A DNA stretch of 64,000 nucleotides from Actinoallomurus bryophytorum (GTDB taxonomy: Bacteria > Actinomycetota > Actinomycetes > Streptosporangiales > Streptosporangiaceae): NCBI RefSeq assembly GCF_006716425.1, contig NZ_VFOZ01000001.1, positions 7,645,237 through 7,709,236 of the forward strand. The letters are read 5' to 3'. Made by a program: the position numbers and the translations under genes. Below are positions 8,307 to 16,290 of this stretch, piece by piece. The notes below the pieces were generated by a model. It saw only the letters and a program-made list of their open reading frames with translations, ran no database searches and had not been told where the DNA came from. Each line of letters begins with the position of its first letter. Position 1 is the stretch's first letter.

Positions 8307-8989
8307 GGAGTGATCTCCAAGGCGTAGCCGACGCTGTGCACCGTACGGATGAGGTCCGCGCCGAGCTTGCGGCGCAGCGCCTTGACGTGGCTGTCGACCA
8401 CCCGGGTCCCCGCGCCGTCGGACCAGTCCCACACCTGTTCGAGCAGGACCGCCCGGGTCAGTACCGTGCCCGGCGTACGGGCCAGGCTGTTGAGCAGCTC
8501 GTACTCGATGGGCGTGAGGTGCACGGGCGCCCCGTCCACCGAGACCTTGCGGGCGGCCCGGTCGATCTCCAGTGGACCGAGCCGTACGACGTCACGTACG
8601 GGTGCCGCGGCGGCCAGCGCGGCGGCGTGCTCCACCCGGCGCAGGAGCGTCCTGACCCGGGCCGTCAGCTCGCGCATGCTGAACGGCTTGGTCAGGTAGT
8701 CGTCGGCTCCCACCGCCAGCCCGACGAGCAGATCCGTCTCGTCGTCCCGCGCGGTCAGCATCAGGACCGGAGCCGGCCGTTCGGCCTGGATCCGGCGGCA
8801 GACCTCCAGCCCGTCCATGCCGGGCAGCATGAGATCGAGCACCACCAGATCGGGAACGTAGGCCCGGAACCCTTCGACCGCCGTCGGCCCGTCGCCCACC
8901 ACCCGTACCTCGAAGCCTTCGGCGCCCAGCCGCGCGGCGACCGCCTGCGCGATCGTGGGCTCGTCCTCGACCACAAGGATCCGTTGCAT
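8303..8989 (-). CDS. OmpR/PhoB-family response regulator
   Basis: A 228-residue DNA-binding response regulator. The receiver domain occupies residues 1-115 with the acidic pocket Glu8/Asp9, phospho-acceptor Asp52 in VVLDLMLPGMDG, Thr79 and Lys101 (YLTKPF). A winged-helix Trans_reg_C domain follows, with VHLTPIEYELLNSLARTPG and a C-terminus reading VHSVGYALEI. It is the first gene of the three-gene minus-strand operon, and its stop overlaps the kinase start. The ATG at 8989 is chosen because the protein begins at the expected MQRILVVEDE. Targets are unknown. Confidence 0.95.
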   Translation of the reverse strand: MQRILVVEDEPTIAQAVAARLGAEGFEVRVVGDGPTAVEGFRAYVPDLVVLDLMLPGMDGLEVCRRIQAERPAPVLMLTARDDETDLLVGLAVGADDYLTKPFSMRELTARVRTLLRRVEHAAALAAAAPVRDVVRLGPLEIDRAARKVSVDGAPVHLTPIEYELLNSLARTPGTVLTRAVLLEQVWDWSDGAGTRVVDSHVKALRRKLGADLIRTVHSVGYALEITP

Positions 8990-9102
8990 GTCCGCGACGC
9001 TAGAAGCCCGCCGCGGAGATCACGCGGACGATCTGTGGGGATTCTGTGAAGATCGCGGTTGCTGCAACCGGGCGGCCGCGGAGGTGCCCGGCGCCACCGC
9101 TG

Positions 9103-10467
9103 CTATGCCGATACCGACGTTCTGTCCGAGTGGGCCGGTGCCCGGGGGCCGAACCACCGCCGCAGCGTCGCGTCCAGGCCCGGTCCGCCGGCCCATGCCA
9201 CGTAGCCGTCGGGGCGCACGAGCAGCGGCTCCGTGCCGTCGCGGGTCTCGACGCGGTCGGACCAGCCCGCCGGCAGTGACGCGCCGACGAGTACGGCGCG
9301 GCCGTCGGGTGCGGCCGGGACGTCGGTGGCGCGGCCGGTGGTGCCGGGGTAGATGATCCCGACGCCCGACAGCTCCGACGCGACGCCGCGGCGTGCGTCG
9401 GGCGCGGCGAGCAGCCCGGTGACGATCTCCCGGACCGCCGACGCGTCGGGGTGGGGTACGCCGAGCACCCCCTGCGCCCGGGTGCTGACCAGCACACGGG
9501 CGGCGACCGGGTGGCGCTCGTCGTGGTAGCTGTCGAGCAGCCCGCCGGGGGCGTGCCCGCGGACCTGCGCGGCCAGCTTCCAGCCGAGGTTCACCGCGTC
9601 CTGCAGGCCCAGGTTGAGCCCCTGGCCGCCGACCGGGAGGTGGATGTGCGCGGCGTCGCCGGCGAACAGCACGCGGCCGTGGCGATACCGCTCCAGCTGC
9701 CGCGCCGCGTCGCCGAACCGCGAGGCCCAGAGCACCTCGCCCACCTCGATCTCCGGCCCGTGTGCGGCGGTCAGCGCCCGCTGCACCTCGCCGGCCGTGA
9801 CGGGCGCGTCGCGGTCGAGCCGTTGCTGCTCCTCGCCACCGACGACCACGCGGTAACGGCCGCCGGAGAGCGGCAGCAGGAACCCCGACGCGACCGACGG
9901 CAGCCGCCACTCGTCAGCGAGCCCGGCGGGCTTCCTCGCGAGCGTGAGGTCGGCGACGACGAGCGAGATCCGGGCCGAGGTGCCGGGGAACGCGGCCCCC
10001 AGCAGCGTACGGACCGTGCTGTGCCCGCCGTCGGCCGCGACGAGCCACCCCGCCCGGTGGACGCGACCACCCGCGGTGACCGTGACGCCCGTGGCGTCCT
10101 GCTCGACGGCGGTGACGGCCGCGCCGCGCAGCACCGGCGTACGCAGCCGCGCCTCGATCGCCGCCGCCACGTGCGCCTGCTCGATGCCGAGCTGGTACGG
10201 GAAGCGTGTCGGCAGGTCGGTGTAGTCGATCGGGATGCCCGAGAAGTGCCCGGCGGGCAGCCGCGCCTCGACGTACGGCTCGAGCGCGGCGAGCAGGCCC
10301 CGGTCCTCCAGAACCTCGATCGACCGGGGCTGCAGGGCGAGTGCCTTCGACTGCGTGGCCGGCCGGGCGTCGCGTTCGAGGACCAGCACGTCGAGCCCGG
10401 CACGCTCCAGCTCGTACGCGGCCAGCAGGCCGGTCGGGCCCCCGCCCGCCACCAGGACGTCAGGCAT
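9103..10467 (-). CDS. FAD-dependent aromatic monooxygenase
   Basis: A 454-residue class A flavoprotein monooxygenase of the PheA/TfdB/PgaE type, which hydroxylates phenolic or polyketide-like aromatics using NAD(P)H and oxygen. The FAD-binding GGGPTG is at residues 8-13. The second FAD contact GDAAHIHLPVGGQGLN is intact, followed by the usual C-terminal region. The ATG at 10467 overlaps the end of the upstream membrane protein gene by 8 nt, so TetR, membrane protein and monooxygenase form one coupled unit. Such units often detoxify or degrade aromatic compounds, including some antibiotics; the substrate cannot be read from sequence. Confidence 0.9.
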   Translation of the reverse strand: MPDVLVAGGGPTGLLAAYELERAGLDVLVLERDARPATQSKALALQPRSIEVLEDRGLLAALEPYVEARLPAGHFSGIPIDYTDLPTRFPYQLGIEQAHVAAAIEARLRTPVLRGAAVTAVEQDATGVTVTAGGRVHRAGWLVAADGGHSTVRTLLGAAFPGTSARISLVVADLTLARKPAGLADEWRLPSVASGFLLPLSGGRYRVVVGGEEQQRLDRDAPVTAGEVQRALTAAHGPEIEVGEVLWASRFGDAARQLERYRHGRVLFAGDAAHIHLPVGGQGLNLGLQDAVNLGWKLAAQVRGHAPGGLLDSYHDERHPVAARVLVSTRAQGVLGVPHPDASAVREIVTGLLAAPDARRGVASELSGVGIIYPGTTGRATDVPAAPDGRAVLVGASLPAGWSDRVETRDGTEPLLVRPDGYVAWAGGPGLDATLRRWFGPRAPAHSDRTSVSA

Positions 10468-11134
10468 CGAGGTCCTCCTTGCGGAGGTACCAGACGTGCC
10501 AGCAGACCAGGCAGGCCAGCGTGGCGAACCACACCGCGGTGGTGACCCCGGAGATGAGGTCGATCGGCAGCGTGTAGACGAGTGCGACGTGCACGACCGC
10601 GCTGGCGAGCAGCACGGCGCCCCAGACGGCTGTGTTGACGCGCAGCCCGCGGCGGAACCGGGGGTCGGTATCCCAGCGGGCCGCCCATGCGGCCGCCCCT
10701 TCGGCGCCGCGTTTGACCTCCGCGATCGCACGGCCCATCGTCAGCTGGGCGGGCCTGCCGACGAAGACCGTGACCAGCATCCACGCGCCGAACAGCCCGC
10801 CCAGCGCGGCGGTCCATCCCTCCCGGATCGCGAGGGTGCGGGGGTTGTCCGACAGCAGGCCGAGCACGACGGAGAGCACCAGGACGCTGAGGGTGACCAT
10901 GGCGATGAGGTCGACCCGCCGGTCACGCACGATCGTCCACAGCACGTACGGCGCGGCCACCAGGACGCCGGCCATCAGCGCCCACCACTGACTCACACCG
11001 GCGGCGCGCAGACCGTAGAACAGCACCATCGGTACGACCACCTCGAACACGACGGTCACCACGTTGGCGCGGATCAAGCGGCGCAGACCCACGTCGGGTT
11101 CGGTTTTCACCTCGGGCCTCACGTCGATCATCAC
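10460..11134 (-). CDS. VC0807-like integral membrane protein
   Basis: A 224-residue protein with about six hydrophobic segments: VVPMVLFYGLRAAGV, ALMAGVLVAAPYVLW, a third near LSVLVLSVVLGLL, and others. A conserved-looking loop has VFVGRPAQLTMGRA. It resembles the VC0807 family found next to TetR regulators; the function is unknown. GTG at 11134 or ATG at 11131 can start it, both overlapping the TGA of the TetR gene in a GTGATGA string. Its end overlaps the monooxygenase start. Transport or membrane sensing of the monooxygenase substrate is a guess. Confidence 0.75.
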   Translation of the reverse strand: MMIDVRPEVKTEPDVGLRRLIRANVVTVVFEVVVPMVLFYGLRAAGVSQWWALMAGVLVAAPYVLWTIVRDRRVDLIAMVTLSVLVLSVVLGLLSDNPRTLAIREGWTAALGGLFGAWMLVTVFVGRPAQLTMGRAIAEVKRGAEGAAAWAARWDTDPRFRRGLRVNTAVWGAVLLASAVVHVALVYTLPIDLISGVTTAVWFATLACLVCWHVWYLRKEDLDA

Positions 11135-11730
11135 GCGGATCCTCTCTCGTCGAATGCGGTCGCCCGCACGTACAGGTCGGCGAGCTCGCGGCCGAGGCGG
11201 GCGAGCTCGGTGGGTCCGGGCGCGTCGGCGACCGCGGCGACGACGACGGCGTCGAGGCCACTGGTGAGGGCGGTCGCCACGGTCCGCGTGTCAAAGGGAC
11301 AGAAGACGCCCGCCGCCTGCCCGGTGCGGAAGTGCTCCTCGAACAGGGCGAGACGTCCGTTGACGCCGGCACTCTGCGCGGCGCCGTTCTTCACGATGTC
11401 GATCAGCGCCCGGACGGCGGCGGGATGCTCGCCGACGAGCGCGACGTTCGACTCGACGTAGGCGCGCAGCTGCGCGACGTGGCCGACGGCGGCGTCGAGG
11501 TACGGCTGCATGAACGCCCCGGTGACCTCCTCGATCTCGGCGACACACGCCGCGAGCAGGTCGTCCTTGCCTGCGAAGTGGTAGCTGATCATGCCGGTGC
11601 TCGACAGTCCGGCGTGTTTGGCGATCCGGCTGAACGACGCCTTGGCGTAGCCGTCCTCGGCGATCACCTCGATCGCCGCCGTCACGATCTGGGCTCGCCG
11701 GCCGGACTCGGTGAAGGTTCTTGCTCGCAT
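11131..11730 (-). CDS. TetR-family repressor of the monooxygenase operon
   Basis: A regulator of about 199 residues with an N-terminal TetR helix-turn-helix (IAKHAGLSSTGMISYHF) and an all-alpha ligand domain. It is the first gene of a coupled operon with the membrane protein and the FAD monooxygenase. The ATG at 11730 lies 6 nt after a TAAATT -10 box (11742-11737, minus strand) and has no Shine-Dalgarno site, so the message is probably leaderless; a TTG at 11736 is the alternative start. Two operator-like palindromes cover this promoter and start, so autorepression of the whole operon until an aromatic ligand binds is the likely mode. Confidence 0.88.
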   Translation of the reverse strand: MRARTFTESGRRAQIVTAAIEVIAEDGYAKASFSRIAKHAGLSSTGMISYHFAGKDDLLAACVAEIEEVTGAFMQPYLDAAVGHVAQLRAYVESNVALVGEHPAAVRALIDIVKNGAAQSAGVNGRLALFEEHFRTGQAAGVFCPFDTRTVATALTSGLDAVVVAAVADAPGPTELARLGRELADLYVRATAFDERGSA

Positions 11731-11756
11731 GAGCAAAATTTAGCTCGCTCAAGCAA
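11721..11756. promoter_or_regulatory. Tandem TetR operator-like palindromes over the operon promoter
   Basis: The 16-mer TTGCTCGCATGAGCAA (11721-11736) is an inverted repeat with 6-bp arms and 4-nt centre. A second, imperfect copy, TAGCTCGCTCAAGCAA (11741-11756), lies 20 bp away, about two helical turns. The -10 box TAAATT on the minus strand sits between and partly within them, and the first palindrome covers the TetR start codon. Confidence 0.6.
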
Positions 11757-11825
11757 ATCGCGCAAGCCGTACGGCCCGGGGACCCGCGACCGGAGAAAGG
11801 ATGCCGAACATGGTGCGGCCGGACG

Positions 11826-12394
11826 GTGTTCGGCCGACCTGGTGGGAAACGGCGGTGGACGCGCCAGGCCGACACCTACGACGGGGCGGCTCCTGTCGTC
11901 ATGGTGAGCACCGATGTCGTGGCGATGGCGTACGGGCAGAGCTCTGACGACCATGTCACCGCGCGGGTGGACGTTCTCGATCCGGCCACCGGACGGGAGC
12001 TGTGGCACCGGGATTTCGGGCAGCGGGGCGGCGCCACGGTCTTCCGGGACGCGACCTACGCCGCCGCGTGTACGGGCTCCGGAGGGTGCGCGGTCACCCG
12101 CCGCCATCCGCGGACCGGGCAGGCCCGCTGGACGGTGCGTACGGCGGGCAGGCCGCGTTGACGACCGCGCGGACCGTCATCGTCGGCGTCGGCGACGACG
12201 GTGACTGCCGGACCACGTTGCGGGGGTTCGACGCTCATGGCGGCGGTTCGCGATGGCGGGTCGAGGCCTTCGGCTTCCGGTACGGACGCGCAGTGATGCT
12301 GGACACCGCGAGCGGTCGCGCGCTGTGGTGGTTGGTCACAGGCAGGCGTGGGGAAGGGCTGGATCGCCCTGGGGTCAGCAGCCGCGGAGAATGA
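11826..12394 (+). pseudogene. Decayed PQQ-type beta-propeller repeat protein
   Basis: Two adjoining frames together read as a beta-propeller of the PQQ-binding-like type. The first has VDVLDPATGRELWHRDFG, a classical blade motif, and CAVTRRHPRTGQARWTVRTA. After about position 12150 the similarity continues in another frame with LTTARTVIVGVGDD, LRGFDAHGGGSRWRVEAFG and MLDTASGRALWW. The reading frame therefore breaks, and neither end looks complete: no signal peptide and no full propeller. I read this as a frameshifted remnant. A sequencing error at one site cannot be excluded, but the short length argues for real decay. Confidence 0.6.
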
Positions 12395-12431
12395 GATCTC
12401 CTGCTACACCTTGTGAACGACCCCTCGGTGC

Positions 12432-12653
12432 CTACCTGCGGCGGTCGTCCATCCAGCCCGTGCCCGGCCCTCCGCTGCCTCGTGAGAGCGCGCGGTATGC
12501 CTGGACGTCGCGGCGGGTCTCACGTATCGGCAGCCAGATGCGGTTGGGATCCTTGATGGCCTCGTTCCTGCGGCGGCGGCGCAGATCCGAGACGGCGGCG
12601 ATCACCACGAGCCCGACGATCACTCCGAGGAGTGTTAACCCGATCGAAAGCAT
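12432..12653 (-). CDS. Small single-pass membrane protein
   Basis: A 73-residue protein starting MLSIGLTLLGVIVGLVVIAA, one membrane segment, followed by a basic stop-transfer (DLRRRRR) and a cytosolic tail containing PNRIWLPIRETRRDVQ and a Gly/Arg-rich end. No family is recognised. The start at the ATG at 12653 puts the membrane helix at the N-terminus; longer versions would add an unlikely Pro-rich leader. It is divergent from the NDH-2-like gene. The composition is typical of real small actinobacterial membrane proteins. Confidence 0.55.
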   Translation of the reverse strand: MLSIGLTLLGVIVGLVVIAAVSDLRRRRRNEAIKDPNRIWLPIRETRRDVQAYRALSRGSGGPGTGWMDDRRR

Positions 12654-12805
12654 GAGTCCAGTATCTCCCGGCTGCGTCCGCACCAAACGGGACAGAGGCG
12701 GGCAAGGCACAGGCGGGACAACCCGGGCTGTTCGTGCGACGCTGGGGCGAGCACGGCCTGGGACGAGTGGGCGGGGCCGCTCACGGCGCGGGACGGTGAA
12801 GCGGC

Positions 12806-14539
12806 ATGCGGCTGCAGGAGTACGGACCTACGGCGCCCGGGGGCAGCGCCAGGCTGGTCATCGGGATGGGCAGCGGCCTGGTGTCGGGGCTGGTGTTCGG
12901 CGCGTTGATGACCTGGCAGCACTTACTCGCGTCCCACGGCACGTACGGCTGGGCCGCCTTCGCGGCGTACGCGGCGGTCACGGGCGCTCTGCTCGGCGCG
13001 ATCGTCGGGCGGCGGCCCTTCGGCCCGGCGGTGTCCGCGTCGGGCGGCCTGCTGCTCGGCCTGCTCGGCTGGGTGGTCTGGTGGCTGACCGTGGACCCGC
13101 TGCTGCGCGGCACCACCCCGACCTGGTCGATCGCGGCCGCCACGGCCGCCTATCCGGAACTCGTCGGCTCACTGCTCCAGGGCGCCCTCGCCGGCACGCT
13201 CTTCCACCTGTCCGTGACCCGCTTCAACGAACGCGCGGGCCGCCGCCCCGCCGAACCCCCGGCACGCGTACCGCGCGTCGTCATCGTCGGCGGCGGGTTC
13301 GGCGGCGTCAGTGCCGCGCGCCGGTTCGAACGGCTGAGCCTGCGGGGCCACCGCGTCGAGGTGACGCTGATCAGCGACTCCAACTTCCTGCTGTTCACGC
13401 CGATGCTCGCCGAGGTCGCCTCCGGTGGCCTGGAGGCCCAGCACATCAGCACACCGGTACGTGCGGCCGTCGCCCACACCAGATTCCGGCACGGCCGCGT
13501 CGTCGAGGTCGACGTCGTACAACGCCTGGTCCGCCTCGGGACGGGAGCCGTCGTCCCCTACGACCACCTCGTGCTGGCCGTCGGCTCCGTCCCGCACTTC
13601 CTGGACCTGCCGGGCATGGCCGAGCACGCCTTCACGCTCAAGTCGCTCGGCGACGCCGCGCGGCTGCGCGACCGGGTGCTGACCCTGCTGGAGCGCGCCG
13701 ACCAGGAGACCGATCCCGCCTCGCGGTCCCGGCTGCTGACCTTCGTCGTGGCGGGCGGCGGGTTCGCGGGGACCGAGGCGGTCGCCGAGCTGTACGACCT
13801 CACCCACGACGTGCTCCATTTCTACCCCGGCATCCACCCGGACGAGCCGCGCTTCGTCCTGATCCACTCCGGCAGGCGGATCCTGCCCGAGCTGTCGGAG
13901 CGCCTCGGCGAGTACGCGCTCGGCAAGCTCGAGGCCCGCGGGATCGAGTTCCGTCTCGGCGTACGCGCGAGCGGCGTCACCGACCGCGACGTACGGCTGG
14001 GCGACGGAGCGGTGATCCCGACGGCGACCTTCGTCTGGACCGCGGGCAACCGGCCCAGCCCCCTGCTGAAGACCCTGCCCGGCGAACACGGCCGTGGCGG
14101 CTCGGTCGTCGTCGATCGCATGCTGCGCACCTTCGAGCTGGAGGACGTCTGGGCGATCGGCGACTGCGCCCAGATCCCCGCCGCCGACGGCACCCCGTAC
14201 CCACCGACCGCCCAGCACGCGATGCGCGAGGGCAAGGCCGTCGCCGACAACATCGCCGCCGTCCTGAAAGGGCGCCGCCCCAAACCGTTCCGCTTCACCA
14301 CCATCGGAATCTTCGTCGCGCTCGGCCACCGCACCGCCGCCGGAGAGATCCGCGGCCACCCCTTCTCAGGCCTGAGCGCCTGGCTCCTCTGGCGCGGCAT
14401 CTACCTGGCCAAACTGCCCGGCCTCGAACGCCGCCTCCGCGTCCTGCTCGACTGGAGCCTGGACCTGGTCTTCCCCCGCGACATCGTCGTCACCGGTCCC
14501 CCCGCCGAACCTCCGGTTCCCGCGCGGGGTGTCCAGTGA
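12806..14539 (+). CDS. NDH-2-like FAD/NAD oxidoreductase with N-terminal membrane module
   Basis: A 577-residue fusion. Residues 1-150 are a multi-pass membrane module with Trp92-Trp93 and Trp107-Ser108, matching the repeated module of the next gene. Residues 155-545 form a type II NADH dehydrogenase/ferredoxin-reductase-like flavoprotein: FAD motif GGGFGG at 162-167, NAD motif GGGFAG at 317-322, then VWAIGDCAQIP and PPTAQHAMREGKAVADNI. Canonical NDH-2 enzymes reduce quinone from NADH at the membrane face and lack an N-terminal membrane domain, so this anchor is unusual. Its stop overlaps the GTG of the next gene (GTGA), implying the two are co-translated. Confidence 0.85.
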   Translation: MRLQEYGPTAPGGSARLVIGMGSGLVSGLVFGALMTWQHLLASHGTYGWAAFAAYAAVTGALLGAIVGRRPFGPAVSASGGLLLGLLGWVVWWLTVDPLLRGTTPTWSIAAATAAYPELVGSLLQGALAGTLFHLSVTRFNERAGRRPAEPPARVPRVVIVGGGFGGVSAARRFERLSLRGHRVEVTLISDSNFLLFTPMLAEVASGGLEAQHISTPVRAAVAHTRFRHGRVVEVDVVQRLVRLGTGAVVPYDHLVLAVGSVPHFLDLPGMAEHAFTLKSLGDAARLRDRVLTLLERADQETDPASRSRLLTFVVAGGGFAGTEAVAELYDLTHDVLHFYPGIHPDEPRFVLIHSGRRILPELSERLGEYALGKLEARGIEFRLGVRASGVTDRDVRLGDGAVIPTATFVWTAGNRPSPLLKTLPGEHGRGGSVVVDRMLRTFELEDVWAIGDCAQIPAADGTPYPPTAQHAMREGKAVADNIAAVLKGRRPKPFRFTTIGIFVALGHRTAAGEIRGHPFSGLSAWLLWRGIYLAKLPGLERRLRVLLDWSLDLVFPRDIVVTGPPAEPPVPARGVQ

Positions 14540-15957
14540 CGCCCGCCCGTACGGCCGCGCTTCCCCAGGGCGCGCTGCCGGGCATGCTCGCGGGGCTGGC
14601 CGGGGGCCTGGTCTTCGGGGCGGCGATGCGCTCCCTCGGCCTGCTCTCGTCCGTGGCCGCGCTCGCCCGGTCCGGCTCTCCCGTGCTCGGCTTCGCGCTG
14701 CACATGGTGATCGCGGCCCTGGTCGGCGCCGGGTTCGGGCTGCTCGCCGTGCACCAGCGGATCCGGTCGTACGAGCTGGTGTTCTGGGGCCTGGCGTACG
14801 GCGTGTTCTGGTGGTTCCTGGGCGCCCTGACCCTGCTGCCGCTGCTGGCCGGAACCCCGGTGACCTGGAGCCTGCGGACGGCGCAGGCGACCGTACCCAG
14901 CCTGCTCGGCCACCTCTACTACGGTGTGGTCACCGCCGTCGTCTTCGCCTTCCTGTCCCGCGGAGGCGGCGAGGCGGAGGTCAAAGATCATCTGAGGCCG
15001 AAAACGCTGCTCCGCGGTCTGCTCGCCGCCGTGGTCGCCGGCGGCTTCCTCGTTCTCGCCTTCGGCGCCGGGCGCCTGGGGTGGCTCCCCGCCATCGCGG
15101 TCTGCATGGGGATCGGCTATCCGCTCGTGTTCACCGGCCGGGCCGAGGGCACCGGGCCCGCTCTCGTACGCGGAACCGCGTACGGCTTCCTGTGGTGGGT
15201 CGTGGTCGGCCTCACCCTCGCCCCGCTGTTCGATCACGGCCGCCTCGACTGGTCCCAGCCCGCCGTGGCGGCGGCCACGACCAGGCTGCCGCCGTACCTG
15301 CTGGCGGGCGCCGGAACCGCAGCGGTGTTCGGCTGGCTCGGCTCACTCGCCCGCAGCCTGTTCGTGGACGACGTGCGGCTCCTCCACCACGAGGCCGGCA
15401 CCCGCGGCCTGCGCGCCGTCGGCTACGGCGCACTGTCCGGGCTGGTCGGCGGGGTCGTCTTCGGCTTCGTGTGGGGAACCGTGGACGTACTCCCCACCGT
15501 GGCCCGCCTGGTGGGAGCCCGCGGCGCCGTCGCCGGCTGGATCGTGCACCTGGTCATCGCCCAGCTCATCGGCGTCTCGTACGCGGTGCTGTTCCGCGGA
15601 CGCAGCTACGACCTGACGTCGGGGCTGGGGTGGGGACTGTCGTACGGCTTCTTCTGGTGGGTGTTCGGCGCCCTGACCCTGCTGCCGGTGCTGCTCGGCC
15701 AGCCGCCGAGGTGGAGCGCCGTGGCCATCGCCGCGGCCTTTCCCGGCCTTGTCGGCCATCTCGCCTATGGCGGCGCCCTGGGGGCGGCCTATGCGTGGCT
15801 GGAGCATCGGGAGAACCCCTGGTGGGTGGCGCGCAGCCATACGGAAGCCGTCCGCGCCACCGCCCGCCGGGAACAGGTCCTCGGCTCGGCCCCCGCGCTC
15901 TGGACCCTGACCGTCCTCATCGCCCTCACGATCCCGGTGCTGGTCGCCGGCAACTGA
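14536..15957 (+). CDS. Membrane protein of three tandem Trp-Trp...Trp-Ser modules
   Basis: A 473-residue integral membrane protein made of three repeats of about 140 residues. Each repeat has a Gly-rich helix (LAGGLVFGAAM, LSGLVGGVVFGFV and similar), a Trp-Trp pair, then Leu/Pro-rich sequence and a Trp-Ser: W92-W93/W111-S112, W220-W221/W239-S240 and W374-W375/W393-S394. Repeats 1 and 3 share GALTLLP and the RSYxL...WGLxYG lead-in; repeat 2 is more diverged. The same module forms the N-terminus of the upstream NDH-2-like protein, which overlaps this gene by 4 nt. I know no function for this family; a quinone, haem or lipid-interacting partner of the oxidoreductase is a hypothesis. Confidence 0.8.
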   Translation: MTPARTAALPQGALPGMLAGLAGGLVFGAAMRSLGLLSSVAALARSGSPVLGFALHMVIAALVGAGFGLLAVHQRIRSYELVFWGLAYGVFWWFLGALTLLPLLAGTPVTWSLRTAQATVPSLLGHLYYGVVTAVVFAFLSRGGGEAEVKDHLRPKTLLRGLLAAVVAGGFLVLAFGAGRLGWLPAIAVCMGIGYPLVFTGRAEGTGPALVRGTAYGFLWWVVVGLTLAPLFDHGRLDWSQPAVAAATTRLPPYLLAGAGTAAVFGWLGSLARSLFVDDVRLLHHEAGTRGLRAVGYGALSGLVGGVVFGFVWGTVDVLPTVARLVGARGAVAGWIVHLVIAQLIGVSYAVLFRGRSYDLTSGLGWGLSYGFFWWVFGALTLLPVLLGQPPRWSAVAIAAAFPGLVGHLAYGGALGAAYAWLEHRENPWWVARSHTEAVRATARREQVLGSAPALWTLTVLIALTIPVLVAGN

Positions 15958-16290
15958 CCGCGACGATTCTGTCACGCTCACGGCCTCGGAGCCGGGTTCG
16001 ACCTCATCAGCACGCTGAACAGGCCGTGCGGTCGGCCTTAGGGTGCTCGGCAATCAGCCGGAGGAGCCGTTCCCCACGCTGTCGCTTTTCGAGCCAAGCC
16101 CGCCGAGCAGATACGCAGGCATACGCGGATGAGTGGCACAGACTGCCCAACGAACGATCGTCACATTGTCGATCTTGCTATGACTCGGCCGCTTCTTGCC
16201 GACCCCTGATTCCGGGGATGGAGCTGCGGTGTCGGATGTTGAATCATGGCCTTATCGATCGGATAGGTGAATGACCGGGGAGGAATGCTC
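15958..16290. other. Intergenic region upstream of the DUF6119 gene
   Basis: This 333-bp stretch has lower GC content than the DNA to its left. One open stretch (about 16093-16209, plus frame, with MSGTDCPTNDRHIVDLAM) reads like protein but has no recognised family and no good start, and may be a gene remnant. No hairpin terminator was recognised after the membrane protein gene. The composition change here probably marks the left edge of an acquired segment. Confidence 0.35.

Noticed and set aside
12253-15957. A 1234-codon open frame across the NDH-2-like gene
   Set aside because: Only its last 473 codons, from GTG 14536, are a real gene; the upstream part is Arg/Pro-rich shadow sequence over the NDH-2-like gene, which has clear motifs in another frame.
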